64,000 nucleotides of DNA. Origin: an uncultured Paracoccaceae bacterium (GTDB taxonomy: Bacteria > Pseudomonadota > Alphaproteobacteria > Rhodobacterales > Rhodobacteraceae). The stretch spans positions 558,001 to 622,000 of the forward strand of contig CANNCO010000002.1 of the NCBI GenBank assembly GCA_947503175.1. The letters run 5' to 3'. Position 1 is the stretch's first letter, and each line of letters opens with the position of its first letter. Both the position numbers and the translations under genes were made by a program. The notes below the pieces were generated by a model that was given only the letters and a program-made list of their open reading frames with translations, did no database searches and had not been told where the DNA came from. Shown here piece after piece: positions 17,144 to 24,404 of this stretch.

Positions 17144-18598
17144 TTATGCCCCTTCGGCGATCCGCAAGAAAGCGGCACGGGCGATTTCTTCTGCACGCAT
17201 CTGGCTCTCGGCCATGGAGACGGCATTGAAGGTCAGGCGATCGCCGGGAGGTGGGGGCGACATGATCATAATTCCTTCCGAAGTGCCTTGCCGAAATAGC
17301 AAATCTTCCAGCGCCGTACAAACTTCGATGATCCCGGACACACCATGGGCGGCCAGCCTATCCTGAAAGATGACAAGCCCGCCCGCACCGTGCCCGCGGC
17401 GGCGCATCTTGGCGGCAACCAGTGGGATCGAAACACCGCTCCACCGCCCGTTGCATTCGATCCAGTGCAACTCGGTCTCCCCCGCCGAACCGGTGCGCAG
17501 AACTGCATCGAATGAGCAAGGGCCGAAGTAGCCGATGCGTTGTAAAACACTTCCGATCGCGATGGCCTCGTCTATCATTCGCGCCTTCAAGGCGGACGGA
17601 AGGCACGCAGGCCGCGCTCCGATGAATACGCCAGCATCCCCTTCAACGGCCTGTTCGAACAACCCCAGAACCTCGGGCGGTCCGTCCCCTTGCGCCGGAA
17701 TCCAGACTTGCGCCGAGGGGCTTCGCGTTACCCCGCTTTCCCAGACCCCAACCAGAACCGGATAGGTTCCATCCCAACCCAACGCCGAAAGGTGCCGGAT
17801 GAGGAACTCGCGGATCACTGAAATGGTGTAAGCACTCAGTTTGGTCCCATCGATGCGGATGTTCCCGGCCCCGCCGGCGCTGTTGGGCACCTTGAGAACG
17901 ACCTGACCATGCCGCCGGATCAGACGCGCGACATGGCCCGCAGCCGCTGCTGGCCCATAGGCGGCCCATGTCGGCGGCACCGATCCGACGCCTGCGATCT
18001 TGCGCGCAAGCTCCCAGAACCAGAGCTTGTCGTTGCTGCGCCGCATGACGCGGGGTCCGGGGCCCGCGACGTGCACCGCCAACTCCGCCTCAGCGCCCAA
18101 GTCGGCCGCAAGACGCCAGGCGTGGCCATTGGCGACGTAGGGCTGGATTGTCATGGCGCCCCGGTCTTGCAGCGCCGCGATCAGGACGTTCCGCAGCTGT
18201 GGCTCGGACCGGCATTGGGCCGCGACGGGTGAGAGGCTCTTTGCATCGGCCTCAAGAAAAGTGACGCCACCGATGCCCGGGTAATCGGCCAGATATGCCT
18301 CGAACGCCGGCACCCGTGTACGCACCACCACGATATCGCCATCGCGCGCCAATGGGGCGAGGCGGTGATCGTAGTTGCCGACCTGATCCGGCAAAAACAG
18401 GGGAATGCCGACCTGGTCTCCGATCCACACAGATGGCCCCGGACCGATGCCCTGCCGCACGAATGGGCCGAAATCGAGAGATGATACCAAGGCGGGTTCG
18501 TCGCGCACCAGCGCGGCCGCTATCTCTTCCCAACGCCTGATCTCTGCTAGCGCGGTCAAAGCAACGCCCCAGTTTTCGGTGTCGCAAGGCGAAAGCAT
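17144..18598 (-). CDS. ATP-grasp fold ligase-like protein
   Basis: The 484-residue protein looks like an ATP-grasp enzyme of uncharacterised type. The nucleotide-binding strand-turn VVLKVPNSAGGAGNIRIDG lies near residues 233-251. A later acidic metal-binding block reads GPCSFDAVLRTG with ELHWIECNGRWSGVSIPL, where Glu and Asn would coordinate magnesium. ATP-grasp enzymes couple a carboxylate to an amine or thiol through an acyl-phosphate. The gene is transcribed away from a class II glutamine amidotransferase gene with only 53 bases between, so the two may be co-regulated and may supply ammonia and acyl activation in one pathway. The product is not known. Confidence 0.65.
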   Translation of the reverse strand: MLSPCDTENWGVALTALAEIRRWEEIAAALVRDEPALVSSLDFGPFVRQGIGPGPSVWIGDQVGIPLFLPDQVGNYDHRLAPLARDGDIVVVRTRVPAFEAYLADYPGIGGVTFLEADAKSLSPVAAQCRSEPQLRNVLIAALQDRGAMTIQPYVANGHAWRLAADLGAEAELAVHVAGPGPRVMRRSNDKLWFWELARKIAGVGSVPPTWAAYGPAAAAGHVARLIRRHGQVVLKVPNSAGGAGNIRIDGTKLSAYTISVIREFLIRHLSALGWDGTYPVLVGVWESGVTRSPSAQVWIPAQGDGPPEVLGLFEQAVEGDAGVFIGARPACLPSALKARMIDEAIAIGSVLQRIGYFGPCSFDAVLRTGSAGETELHWIECNGRWSGVSIPLVAAKMRRRGHGAGGLVIFQDRLAAHGVSGIIEVCTALEDLLFRQGTSEGIMIMSPPPPGDRLTFNAVSMAESQMRAEEIARAAFLRIAEGA

Positions 18599-18651
18599 GA
18601 CATATTGGTACTATCACAGCACCCCTCAAAAAGAGCGAGCGAAAACCTCCC

Positions 18652-19488
18652 ATGTGCCGCCTGTATGCCATGCATTCCAATGAGCCGACCCGCGTTGAAT
18701 GCGGGCTCGTGATGGCCCAGAATGCCTTGATGGAGCAAAGCAAGGGCGACATGGAAGGACTGATGCATGGTCATGGATGGGGCGTCGCCGACTATCCTGA
18801 TGGAGTGCCGATCGTCGAAAAGCAGACCTGGGCAGCGTTTCATGGCGAGCATTTCAAGAAGGCCGCGGCCCGCATCTATGCCCGCACCGCCGTTGCGCAT
18901 GTCCGGCGCGCGACCGTGGGTCCGACGAGTATCGAGAACACTCACCCCTTCCACCATGGCCGCTGGATCTTCGCCCATAACGGAACAGTACCAAACTTCG
19001 AGGATGTCCGGTTCCGGATGCTCGAGGCGATGGATCCCCTGCACCGCGTCGAAATCCAGGGCCAGACCGATAGCGAGCATGTCTTCCGCTACCTCATGAG
19101 CCTGTTCCTCCAGCATCCCGAAGCCGGGCTGTTCGATACCGTGCGCCGAGGGATCGATCAGATCATCACCTGGTGCGCCGAGGTAGCTCCGAACCAGATT
19201 GTCGGTCTGAACATCGTGCTGACCGATGGGGAGCATCTGATCGGATCACGGCTTAACCGCTCTCTTTTTCATCTCAGGCGCGACCACCTGCATGTCTGCA
19301 CCGTTTGCGGACGTACTCACGTCAAACACAAACCGAAGACCGCCTACCGCGCCGTCGAGGTCGCGTCAGAGCCGGTCACCTTCGACGAGGTCTGGGAAGA
19401 GGTTCCGAACGGTACGGTCTTTCGCGCCACCGAAGACTTCGGACTTGAGATGATGCCGATCACAACCGAAACGGCGCCGGACATGTGA
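18652..19488 (+). CDS. Class II glutamine amidotransferase
   Basis: The 278-residue protein begins MCRLYAMHSNEPT, so Cys2 becomes the N-terminal nucleophile once Met is removed, as in Ntn-type glutamine amidotransferases. Other family blocks are HGHGWGVADYPDG, AVAHVRRATVGPTSIENTHPF and WIFAHNGTVPNF, followed by QTDSEHVFRYLM. It should release ammonia from glutamine or act as a related N-terminal nucleophile amidohydrolase, like the EgtC/YafJ group. A CxxC pair (HVCTVCGRTH) near residue 220 is unusual and could bind metal. No synthetase domain is fused; the neighbouring ATP-grasp protein is the obvious candidate partner. Confidence 0.85.
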   Translation: MCRLYAMHSNEPTRVECGLVMAQNALMEQSKGDMEGLMHGHGWGVADYPDGVPIVEKQTWAAFHGEHFKKAAARIYARTAVAHVRRATVGPTSIENTHPFHHGRWIFAHNGTVPNFEDVRFRMLEAMDPLHRVEIQGQTDSEHVFRYLMSLFLQHPEAGLFDTVRRGIDQIITWCAEVAPNQIVGLNIVLTDGEHLIGSRLNRSLFHLRRDHLHVCTVCGRTHVKHKPKTAYRAVEVASEPVTFDEVWEEVPNGTVFRATEDFGLEMMPITTETAPDM

Positions 19489-19817
19489 TCGAATAGATCG
19501 GCCGGGAGAGGTGCCCGCGAACGTCGTCACAGCCCGTATTGCATCTGCCGGATCGGGCATCCGGTACCGGAATGGAGTCCGGCATCGGTTTCATCGATCT
19601 GAACAACTAGCTCCACGGGATCGCGTGGCTCCAGCGTGTCGAATTCGCGCTCGCCGAGGGTGTTCCTGCAGAGATAGGAGGCGTCGGCCGCCCACAAGTC
19701 GCTTGTTGCACAACGGACTCAATTCGGCGTGCCGGTCCGACGTGTAGGCTTTTGATCCATCGCTCTTCTTCCGCTACCGCCAGCGGCTGTGCTTCACCGA
19801 GCAAAGCATCTGCCAGA
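19489..19817. other. Intergenic gap, no gene recognised
   Basis: These 329 bases lie between the amidotransferase and the L,D-transpeptidase gene. Short frames exist on both strands, but none has a recognisable domain or a ribosome-binding site. The gap ends at an FNR-type box. Confidence 0.4.
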
Positions 19818-19831
19818 TTGATTGGCGTCAA
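19818..19831. promoter_or_regulatory. FNR/DNR-type binding site upstream of L,D-transpeptidase gene
   Basis: TTGATTGGCGTCAA is a perfect TTGAY-N4-RTCAA palindrome. Its centre is only about 39 bases before the ATG I chose at 19864, closer than usual for activation from -41.5. It may therefore repress, the message may be nearly leaderless, or the translation start may be misjudged. Confidence 0.55.
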
Positions 19832-19863
19832 TACAACCCCGGACCAACATGCGATGGAAATGC

Positions 19864-20616
19864 ATGTTTTCAGTGCGCAAGCTCCTCGCCCTTTTGCTCT
19901 CGTTGTCAATGTTCATTGCGGCTGCTTCACATGCGGACGTGGCCGAAACAACCAAGGCGGAGCCGGTGTTCGTGCGGGCAGATACGCGTCTTCAACGCAG
20001 TCTCGACCGGATTGGCATCGACATCTCGCTGCCGGCCAGCGGAAAGCTTGTTCTGATCAATGTCCCTGCTTTCGAACTCCTCGCAATTGAAGATGGTATG
20101 GAAGCATTCCGAAGCCGTATCATTGTTGGCAAGCCAGCAACGCCGACACCATTGATCGATACGCACGTAACCACCGTCAGAATCCGGCCAACATGGCGAC
20201 CGACACCCTCGATGATCGCGTCAGGTGAACATCAGGACCGCATCTGGCCGCCGGGCCCAGACAATCCGCTTGGACTGGCAGCCATTAGGCTGGCGCCGTC
20301 GCTCCTGATTTACCTTCACGATACGAACCACCGCGAACTCTTTATCGAGGACTATCGCGCATTGTCGCATGGTTGCATCCGGGTCGAGCGCTGGGACTGG
20401 CTGGTGTCATGGGTCTTGGACATGGCGCTCGCGGAGGTGCGGCGACGAGCAGGTGGTTCAACCACCTACGACATTCCTGCACCGGAGATTCCCGTTCTGA
20501 TCCGATACTATACCCGGTTTCCCGATACCCGTGGCCAGATCAAGTCTTATCCGGACATCTACCGGCGACAAGCGGACCGAGGGGCGCTTCAGGGAATCGA
20601 CTGCGCGCCCTTATAA
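19864..20616 (+). CDS. L,D-transpeptidase family (YkuD) protein
   Basis: The 250-residue exported protein starts with a clear signal peptide (MFSVRKLLALLLSLSMF, cleavage likely after ASHA). It carries a YkuD catalytic block ALSHGCIRVERWDWL near residues 176-190, with His, Cys and Arg in the usual spacing. The stretch PLGLAAIRLAPSLLIYLHDTN before it is typical of this domain. It should act in the periplasm on peptidoglycan peptides, making 3-3 crosslinks or attaching proteins. An in-frame ATG at 19849 is an alternative start. An FNR-type palindrome directly upstream suggests oxygen-linked control and cell-wall remodelling during starvation or low oxygen. Confidence 0.82.
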   Translation: MFSVRKLLALLLSLSMFIAAASHADVAETTKAEPVFVRADTRLQRSLDRIGIDISLPASGKLVLINVPAFELLAIEDGMEAFRSRIIVGKPATPTPLIDTHVTTVRIRPTWRPTPSMIASGEHQDRIWPPGPDNPLGLAAIRLAPSLLIYLHDTNHRELFIEDYRALSHGCIRVERWDWLVSWVLDMALAEVRRRAGGSTTYDIPAPEIPVLIRYYTRFPDTRGQIKSYPDIYRRQADRGALQGIDCAPL

Positions 20617-20649
20617 GGCATTGTCAGACGAACAGGGGCTGATGCTTTT

Positions 20650-20916
20650 GCGCCCGTCACTAACGGCTACGTGGTTTGCAGCGACATCCCATCCCTTCCT
20701 TCGGCCGAGATCTGTCATGAACGCCAGATCGTCTCGGTTGTGAACCTGACTCGGGTAGACGGCGAGGCACTCTGTCCGCTCGCCGCAGGGGTCGGTGCCA
20801 AAACCGAAACCACGGGCTATCCTTTGACCGAGGCAAACACAGCGCTTGACGATCTGAGAAAGAGACGCCTAAAGGACGCCGCCATTCTGATGCCCTGGTT
20901 TCAGTCGGGACGGTCG
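20650..20916 (+). pseudogene. Zinc-dependent alcohol dehydrogenase relic (C-terminal part)
   Basis: An open stretch reads TNGYVVCSDIPSLP, then IVSVVNLTRVDGEALCPLA, then YPLTEANTALDDLRKRRLKDAAILMP. This is the C-terminal end of zinc-type medium-chain alcohol dehydrogenases, which usually read VCAGIHMSDIPSFPY, SVANLTRxDG and ANxALxDLRxGRxxGAAVLVP. The cofactor- and zinc-binding parts are missing, some bases are lost in the DIPS region and no start exists, so it is a decayed fragment. It lies between the L,D-transpeptidase gene and the end of the hibernation factor gene, and its tail touches the latter. Confidence 0.65.
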
Positions 20917-21479
20917 GTGAAGCGCATGGTGCCGATCTTCCGCACGAAGGACGCATGCGGCCCCTTATCCGCGTCTTTGTAATCGACGCTCAGTTCAACG
21001 GTGTCGCCTTCATTCAGATCATTAAAACCGTCACCTTCGACTGCGTTGCAGTGAAAATAGATCAACCGCCCATCCGTGGTTTCAATCTGGCCGCCGTCGC
21101 GATAGCCGTCGAGCGACGCAATACGCCCCTGAAGCGGCTGCGCGTGAACCTCGGGCCGACCCTTGCGCGTCTTGCTCCATTTCCTGAGCTTGCGCTCCAT
21201 TGCTTCAAAGGCGTCCCGGATCGCAACATAGATGTCGGTGTGCGTCTTGTCGTCGCCGGGATGCCGGTTGATCGCCAAGGTATTGCCCGGCATTTCCGCG
21301 GAAATGTCGATTATGTACTGAGTGGCCTTGTGCTTTTTGTGCGGCGCGCGCACCCAGACATGGCATTTGTGCAAATCGGGGGACATCGCCTCGAGCCGAG
21401 CAATGCGCTCTCTGACGCGTGTCTCAATCGCATCAGACGGGTCGATGCCTTGGAACGTGATATCGGTCGGAACCGGCAT
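20901..21479 (-). CDS. hpf: Ribosome hibernation-promoting factor fused to a cold-shock-like domain
   Basis: This 192-residue protein has an N-terminal RaiA/HPF domain (about 1-105; ITFQGIDPSDAIETRVRERIARLE and TDIYVAIRDAFEAMERKLRKW) and a C-terminal cold-shock-type OB domain (about 120-185; GRIASLDGYRDGGQIETTDG, LIYFHCNAVEG, LNEGDTVELSVDYKDADKGPHA). HPF proteins bind the 30S decoding region and silence ribosomes in stasis; the OB domain would bind nucleic acid. The usual long-HPF C-terminal dimerisation domain is absent. AGGAGGG precedes ATG 21479, so an upstream extension to 21545 is rejected. A near-perfect FNR box is 59 bases upstream. Confidence 0.88.
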   Translation of the reverse strand: MPVPTDITFQGIDPSDAIETRVRERIARLEAMSPDLHKCHVWVRAPHKKHKATQYIIDISAEMPGNTLAINRHPGDDKTHTDIYVAIRDAFEAMERKLRKWSKTRKGRPEVHAQPLQGRIASLDGYRDGGQIETTDGRLIYFHCNAVEGDGFNDLNEGDTVELSVDYKDADKGPHASFVRKIGTMRFTDRPD

Positions 21480-21531
21480 GCCTCTAACCCTCCTTTTGCA
21501 AGCAAGTCTAGCAGGGCCAGCCGTTGCTCGG

Positions 21532-21545
21532 CTGACGAGGATCAA
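21532..21545. promoter_or_regulatory. Near-perfect FNR-type box upstream of the hibernation factor gene
   Basis: CTGACGAGGATCAA differs from TTGAY-N4-RTCAA by one base (C for the first T). Its centre is 59 bases upstream of the ATG at 21479. A transcript start at about 21497 would leave an 18-base leader containing the AGGAGGG site, a fitting layout for a class II activator site. Confidence 0.45.
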
Positions 21546-21604
21546 TTGACAGGCAATGGACTAAGCAGCATGAGCAAGCACCCTTTCTCATCAGACCTCG
21601 CTTA

Positions 21605-22202
21605 CTATTGCTCGGCAACAAACGTACCGTTGAAACTCTCACCACCGATGTCTCCGAGCACAAGGCCAGCCGCGCCTTCCGCGTTAGGTCCGGCAAAAAC
21701 ACCACCCAGTGCGACATTGCTTGCGAAGCCACCAATGTCGCCGGCGAGTGTCGGAACAATTTCGGCCTGATCTGACACAAAGTTCCGCACAATTCCCGTG
21801 GAACCAGATATCGTTCCAGTGTAAGTAACTTCGTTCTCGTCGACGAAGTTTGTTACGGTGCCCGAAACGGTGTCAGACGCGAAGTTGGCCGTCAGCGTCA
21901 ACTGCCCCATCAGTTCCAGAGGCGTGGTGCCAGGATTAAGGCGGCCCGGGGCCACTTCTCCGCGGATAAACCCGTCGTATGTAGCGGTTGGTGCGCTGCT
22001 ACCCGAAGGCACATTTGCCAATGTGGCCGCAGTGAGCGCTAGTCGCGTATATGTTGCTTCCAGCAATGCGGCAGCTGTGTCCAGATCGCTGTAGGAAGGG
22101 GGCGGCGTTGTCGCAGCAGTAGAGCAACCGCCTCCCCCAACCGCAGCCCGAGACAAATCCCGTGGTGCCGAATATCACCACGAGTTTCAGTGCATTTTTC
22201 AT
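21605..22202 (-). pseudogene. Frameshifted TbpB-like beta-barrel lipoprotein
   Basis: The first part, in one frame from ATG 22202, is a lipoprotein signal (MKNALKLVVIFGTTGFVSGCG, lipobox cysteine near residue 20). The body, in another frame from about 22140 down to 21605, reads GGGCSTAATTPPPSYSDLDTAAALLE and ends with ASNVALGGVFAGPNAEGAAG and GGESFNGTFVAEQ. That tail is like the C-terminal barrel of transferrin-binding-protein-B-type surface proteins (GxFxGPNAEExGG). Neither frame alone makes sense: the body lacks an ATG and the signal runs into junk. The switch falls at a run of five C at 22134-22138, so it is a frameshift, slippage site or sequencing error. It follows a small ORF in an ATGA overlap. 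Confidence 0.7.
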
Positions 22203-22372
22203 TTTCTATCTCTTCTTTGTTCAGAGGATCGCACTGCCGTCAGGCCATCGAAGGTCCCGGTGATATCTGACATATCTGACACACCGAAGACCTGCCTTGC
22301 AGAATACCGAGGGTCCGTGTTTGGCGGTTCATCCCAGCCATCGACATTGTTCGGATCAATTGGTGTCGCCAT
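22199..22372 (-). CDS. Small hypothetical protein (57 residues)
   Basis: A short frame begins MATPIDPNNVDGWDEPPNT and ends SSEQRRDRK, with its TGA overlapping the ATG of the lipoprotein gene (ATGA). GGGGAAGAGAG lies upstream of its ATG. The peptide is acidic to neutral and hydrophilic, with no signal or membrane segment and a repeated SDMSDI-type stretch near residue 33. Coupling to the lipoprotein gene and the plausible ribosome-binding site support it as a real gene. I do not recognise a family, and its function is unknown. Confidence 0.5.
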   Translation of the reverse strand: MATPIDPNNVDGWDEPPNTDPRYSARQVFGVSDMSDITGTFDGLTAVRSSEQRRDRK

Positions 22373-22685
22373 CTTGCTCTCTTCCCCCTAGTAGAAAAAC
22401 GAACTCCGAGGCTCAGTAAGTGCCCCAATGGAATGTTGGCAGCTAATCACATTCAATCATTAGCATATCTCAATGTTGTTAGACTGAACTCGGTTTTAGT
22501 GTTTTTGGACTGAAGACAACGCATCGCGCGAGATCGATTGACTGTTTCTCGCTGCTCGAGCGGCAGCAGAAAGCTGTCATTACGGCAGTGTCATCGGAAC
22601 GCATAAGCTGGAACTGAGAGGGCGATGTGACAATGGACCCAGTAACGAACTCGAATGGGTACTTCAGCGCAAGACGGGCGTCGTC
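22373..22685. other. Divergent regulatory gap between lipoprotein operon and type I secretion genes
   Basis: A 313-base gap, AT-rich between 22440 and 22510. It must hold the promoters for the small ORF/lipoprotein unit and for the secretion genes. No recognisable operator palindrome was found and no gene is apparent. Confidence 0.4.
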
Positions 22686-24404
22686 GTGATCGAATCCGTT
22701 TCGCGCAAAAAGACTTCTTTCTTTGGGACCGGAATAAACAGCTTGGTATTCTCGGCCTTGTTTTTCAGCGTCTTTACCAACCTGCTTATGCTGACCGGGC
22801 CTCTGTTCATGCTCCAGATCTATGATCGCGTACTGGGCTCGAGGTCAGAAGAAACCTTGGTGGCTCTGTTTGGCCTCGTCGCCGTGCTCTACTTCTTCTA
22901 CTGGCTCTTGGAGTATGCGCGCGGGCGGGTCATGGCGCGGGCGGGCGCACGGTTTCAAGCCCTGTTCAACGCTCCGGTCTTTCGCGCGGCTTTGGAGCGA
23001 GCCGCCTTGCGCAAAGGGCCTGCATCGGGTGCGGTCCAGGATCTTGATACACTGCGCAATGTATTCTCCGCGCCGGTCCTTCTGGCCCTGCTCGACCTGC
23101 CTTGGACCCCTCTATTCCTGATTGGAATCTTCATATTCCACCCGCTTCTGGGTTGGGTAGCTATCGCCGGCGGCGGGGTGTTAATCGCCGTTGCATTACT
23201 CAACCAACTTCTTTCCGCACGAAAAATTGCTCACAGTTCGCAAATTGCCTCGGAGGCACAGCGGTTTTCGCGTCAAACCGAAGACGCTGGAGACCTGGTC
23301 TGGGCACAAAGCATGGGGCCAGCAATGCGCGACCGATGGCTCAGTCTTCAAGATGAAGCCACGCGCAAATCGGTTCGCGCGAATGACTGGGTCGGGACGT
23401 TCACGGCATTTTCGAAGTCTTTTCGCTTTTTCTTGCAATCGGCCGTGCTGGCATTGGGCGCATGGGTGGTGTTGGAAAACCAGATCACGGCAGGGGCGAT
23501 GATTGCAGCGTCGATCCTGTTGGGCCGCGCCTTGGCCCCGGTTGAAATCACCATTTCTCAATGGACGCTGGTGCAACGGGCTCGAAATAGCTGGCGCGAT
23601 ATCAAGGGATTGCTTTCTGAACTGCCCGAATCAGAACCGCTGACTGAACTCCCCACCCCGGAGGCGCGCCTAGAGGCAAAAGATGTTTCGGTAATCGTAC
23701 GCGTCGGTGACAAACCGATTCTGCGACAGGTTTCATTCAGCGTCGAACCCGGTGAGGCGATCGGTATCATTGGGCGTAGTGGTTCGGGCAAGACAACTCT
23801 CGCGCGGGTGGTTACGGGTCTCCTGCGGCCCTCTACCGGAGAGGTTCGACTGGGAGGCGCCACGCTTGACCAGTACGGTCCCGATCGGCTGGGGCAGCAT
23901 ATCGGATACCTGCCGCAGGAAGTGCGATTGTTCGAGGGTACGGTGGCCGAGAACATCGCCCAAATGGCCCTTGAACCGGATCAAGAAAAGGTTGTGCGTG
24001 CTGCACAAAAAGCCCGTGTTCACGAAACAGTTCTGAGCCTTCCCCAAGGCTATGATACGAGGATCGGCCCGTCCGACGCGCAGCTTTCAGGAGGGCAAAA
24101 GCAACGGCTGGCCTTGGCGCGCACGCTCTATAATAATCCGGTGTTACTTGTTTTGGACGAACCGAATTCCGCGCTGGATGCGGAAGGCTCGGAAGCTCTC
24201 AATGCTGCGGTAGCGGCCATGAAGGCGGAAGACAAAGGCATCTTGATCATGACGCACAGGCCCACCGCGATTTCAGCGTGTGACAAGCTTCTGGTGCTCG
24301 AGAGTGGACATGTATCTGGCTACGGGCCGCGCGATGAGATTATCCGCAAAATAGTGAAGAATGCTGGTGAAGTTCATCGTGTCGTATCAGGGGGGAAAAG
24401 CTGA
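22686..24404 (+). CDS. Type I secretion system permease/ATPase (PrtD/HlyB type)
   Basis: The 572-residue protein is an exporter-type ABC half-transporter. A six-segment membrane domain (about 15-310; LMLTGPLFMLQIYDRVLGSRSEETLVAL is typical of PrtD-like proteins) precedes an ATPase domain with Walker A IIGRSGSGKTTLAR (near residue 360), signature AQLSGGQKQRLALAR and Walker B PVLLVLDEPNSALD. It lacks the N-terminal peptidase-like domain of HlyB, as expected for PrtD/AprD-type systems that export RTX proteins. The start is a GTG without a strong ribosome site. The membrane-fusion partner follows in TGATG overlap. No outer-membrane channel or RTX substrate is encoded nearby. Confidence 0.9.
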   Translation: MIESVSRKKTSFFGTGINSLVFSALFFSVFTNLLMLTGPLFMLQIYDRVLGSRSEETLVALFGLVAVLYFFYWLLEYARGRVMARAGARFQALFNAPVFRAALERAALRKGPASGAVQDLDTLRNVFSAPVLLALLDLPWTPLFLIGIFIFHPLLGWVAIAGGGVLIAVALLNQLLSARKIAHSSQIASEAQRFSRQTEDAGDLVWAQSMGPAMRDRWLSLQDEATRKSVRANDWVGTFTAFSKSFRFFLQSAVLALGAWVVLENQITAGAMIAASILLGRALAPVEITISQWTLVQRARNSWRDIKGLLSELPESEPLTELPTPEARLEAKDVSVIVRVGDKPILRQVSFSVEPGEAIGIIGRSGSGKTTLARVVTGLLRPSTGEVRLGGATLDQYGPDRLGQHIGYLPQEVRLFEGTVAENIAQMALEPDQEKVVRAAQKARVHETVLSLPQGYDTRIGPSDAQLSGGQKQRLALARTLYNNPVLLVLDEPNSALDAEGSEALNAAVAAMKAEDKGILIMTHRPTAISACDKLLVLESGHVSGYGPRDEIIRKIVKNAGEVHRVVSGGKS

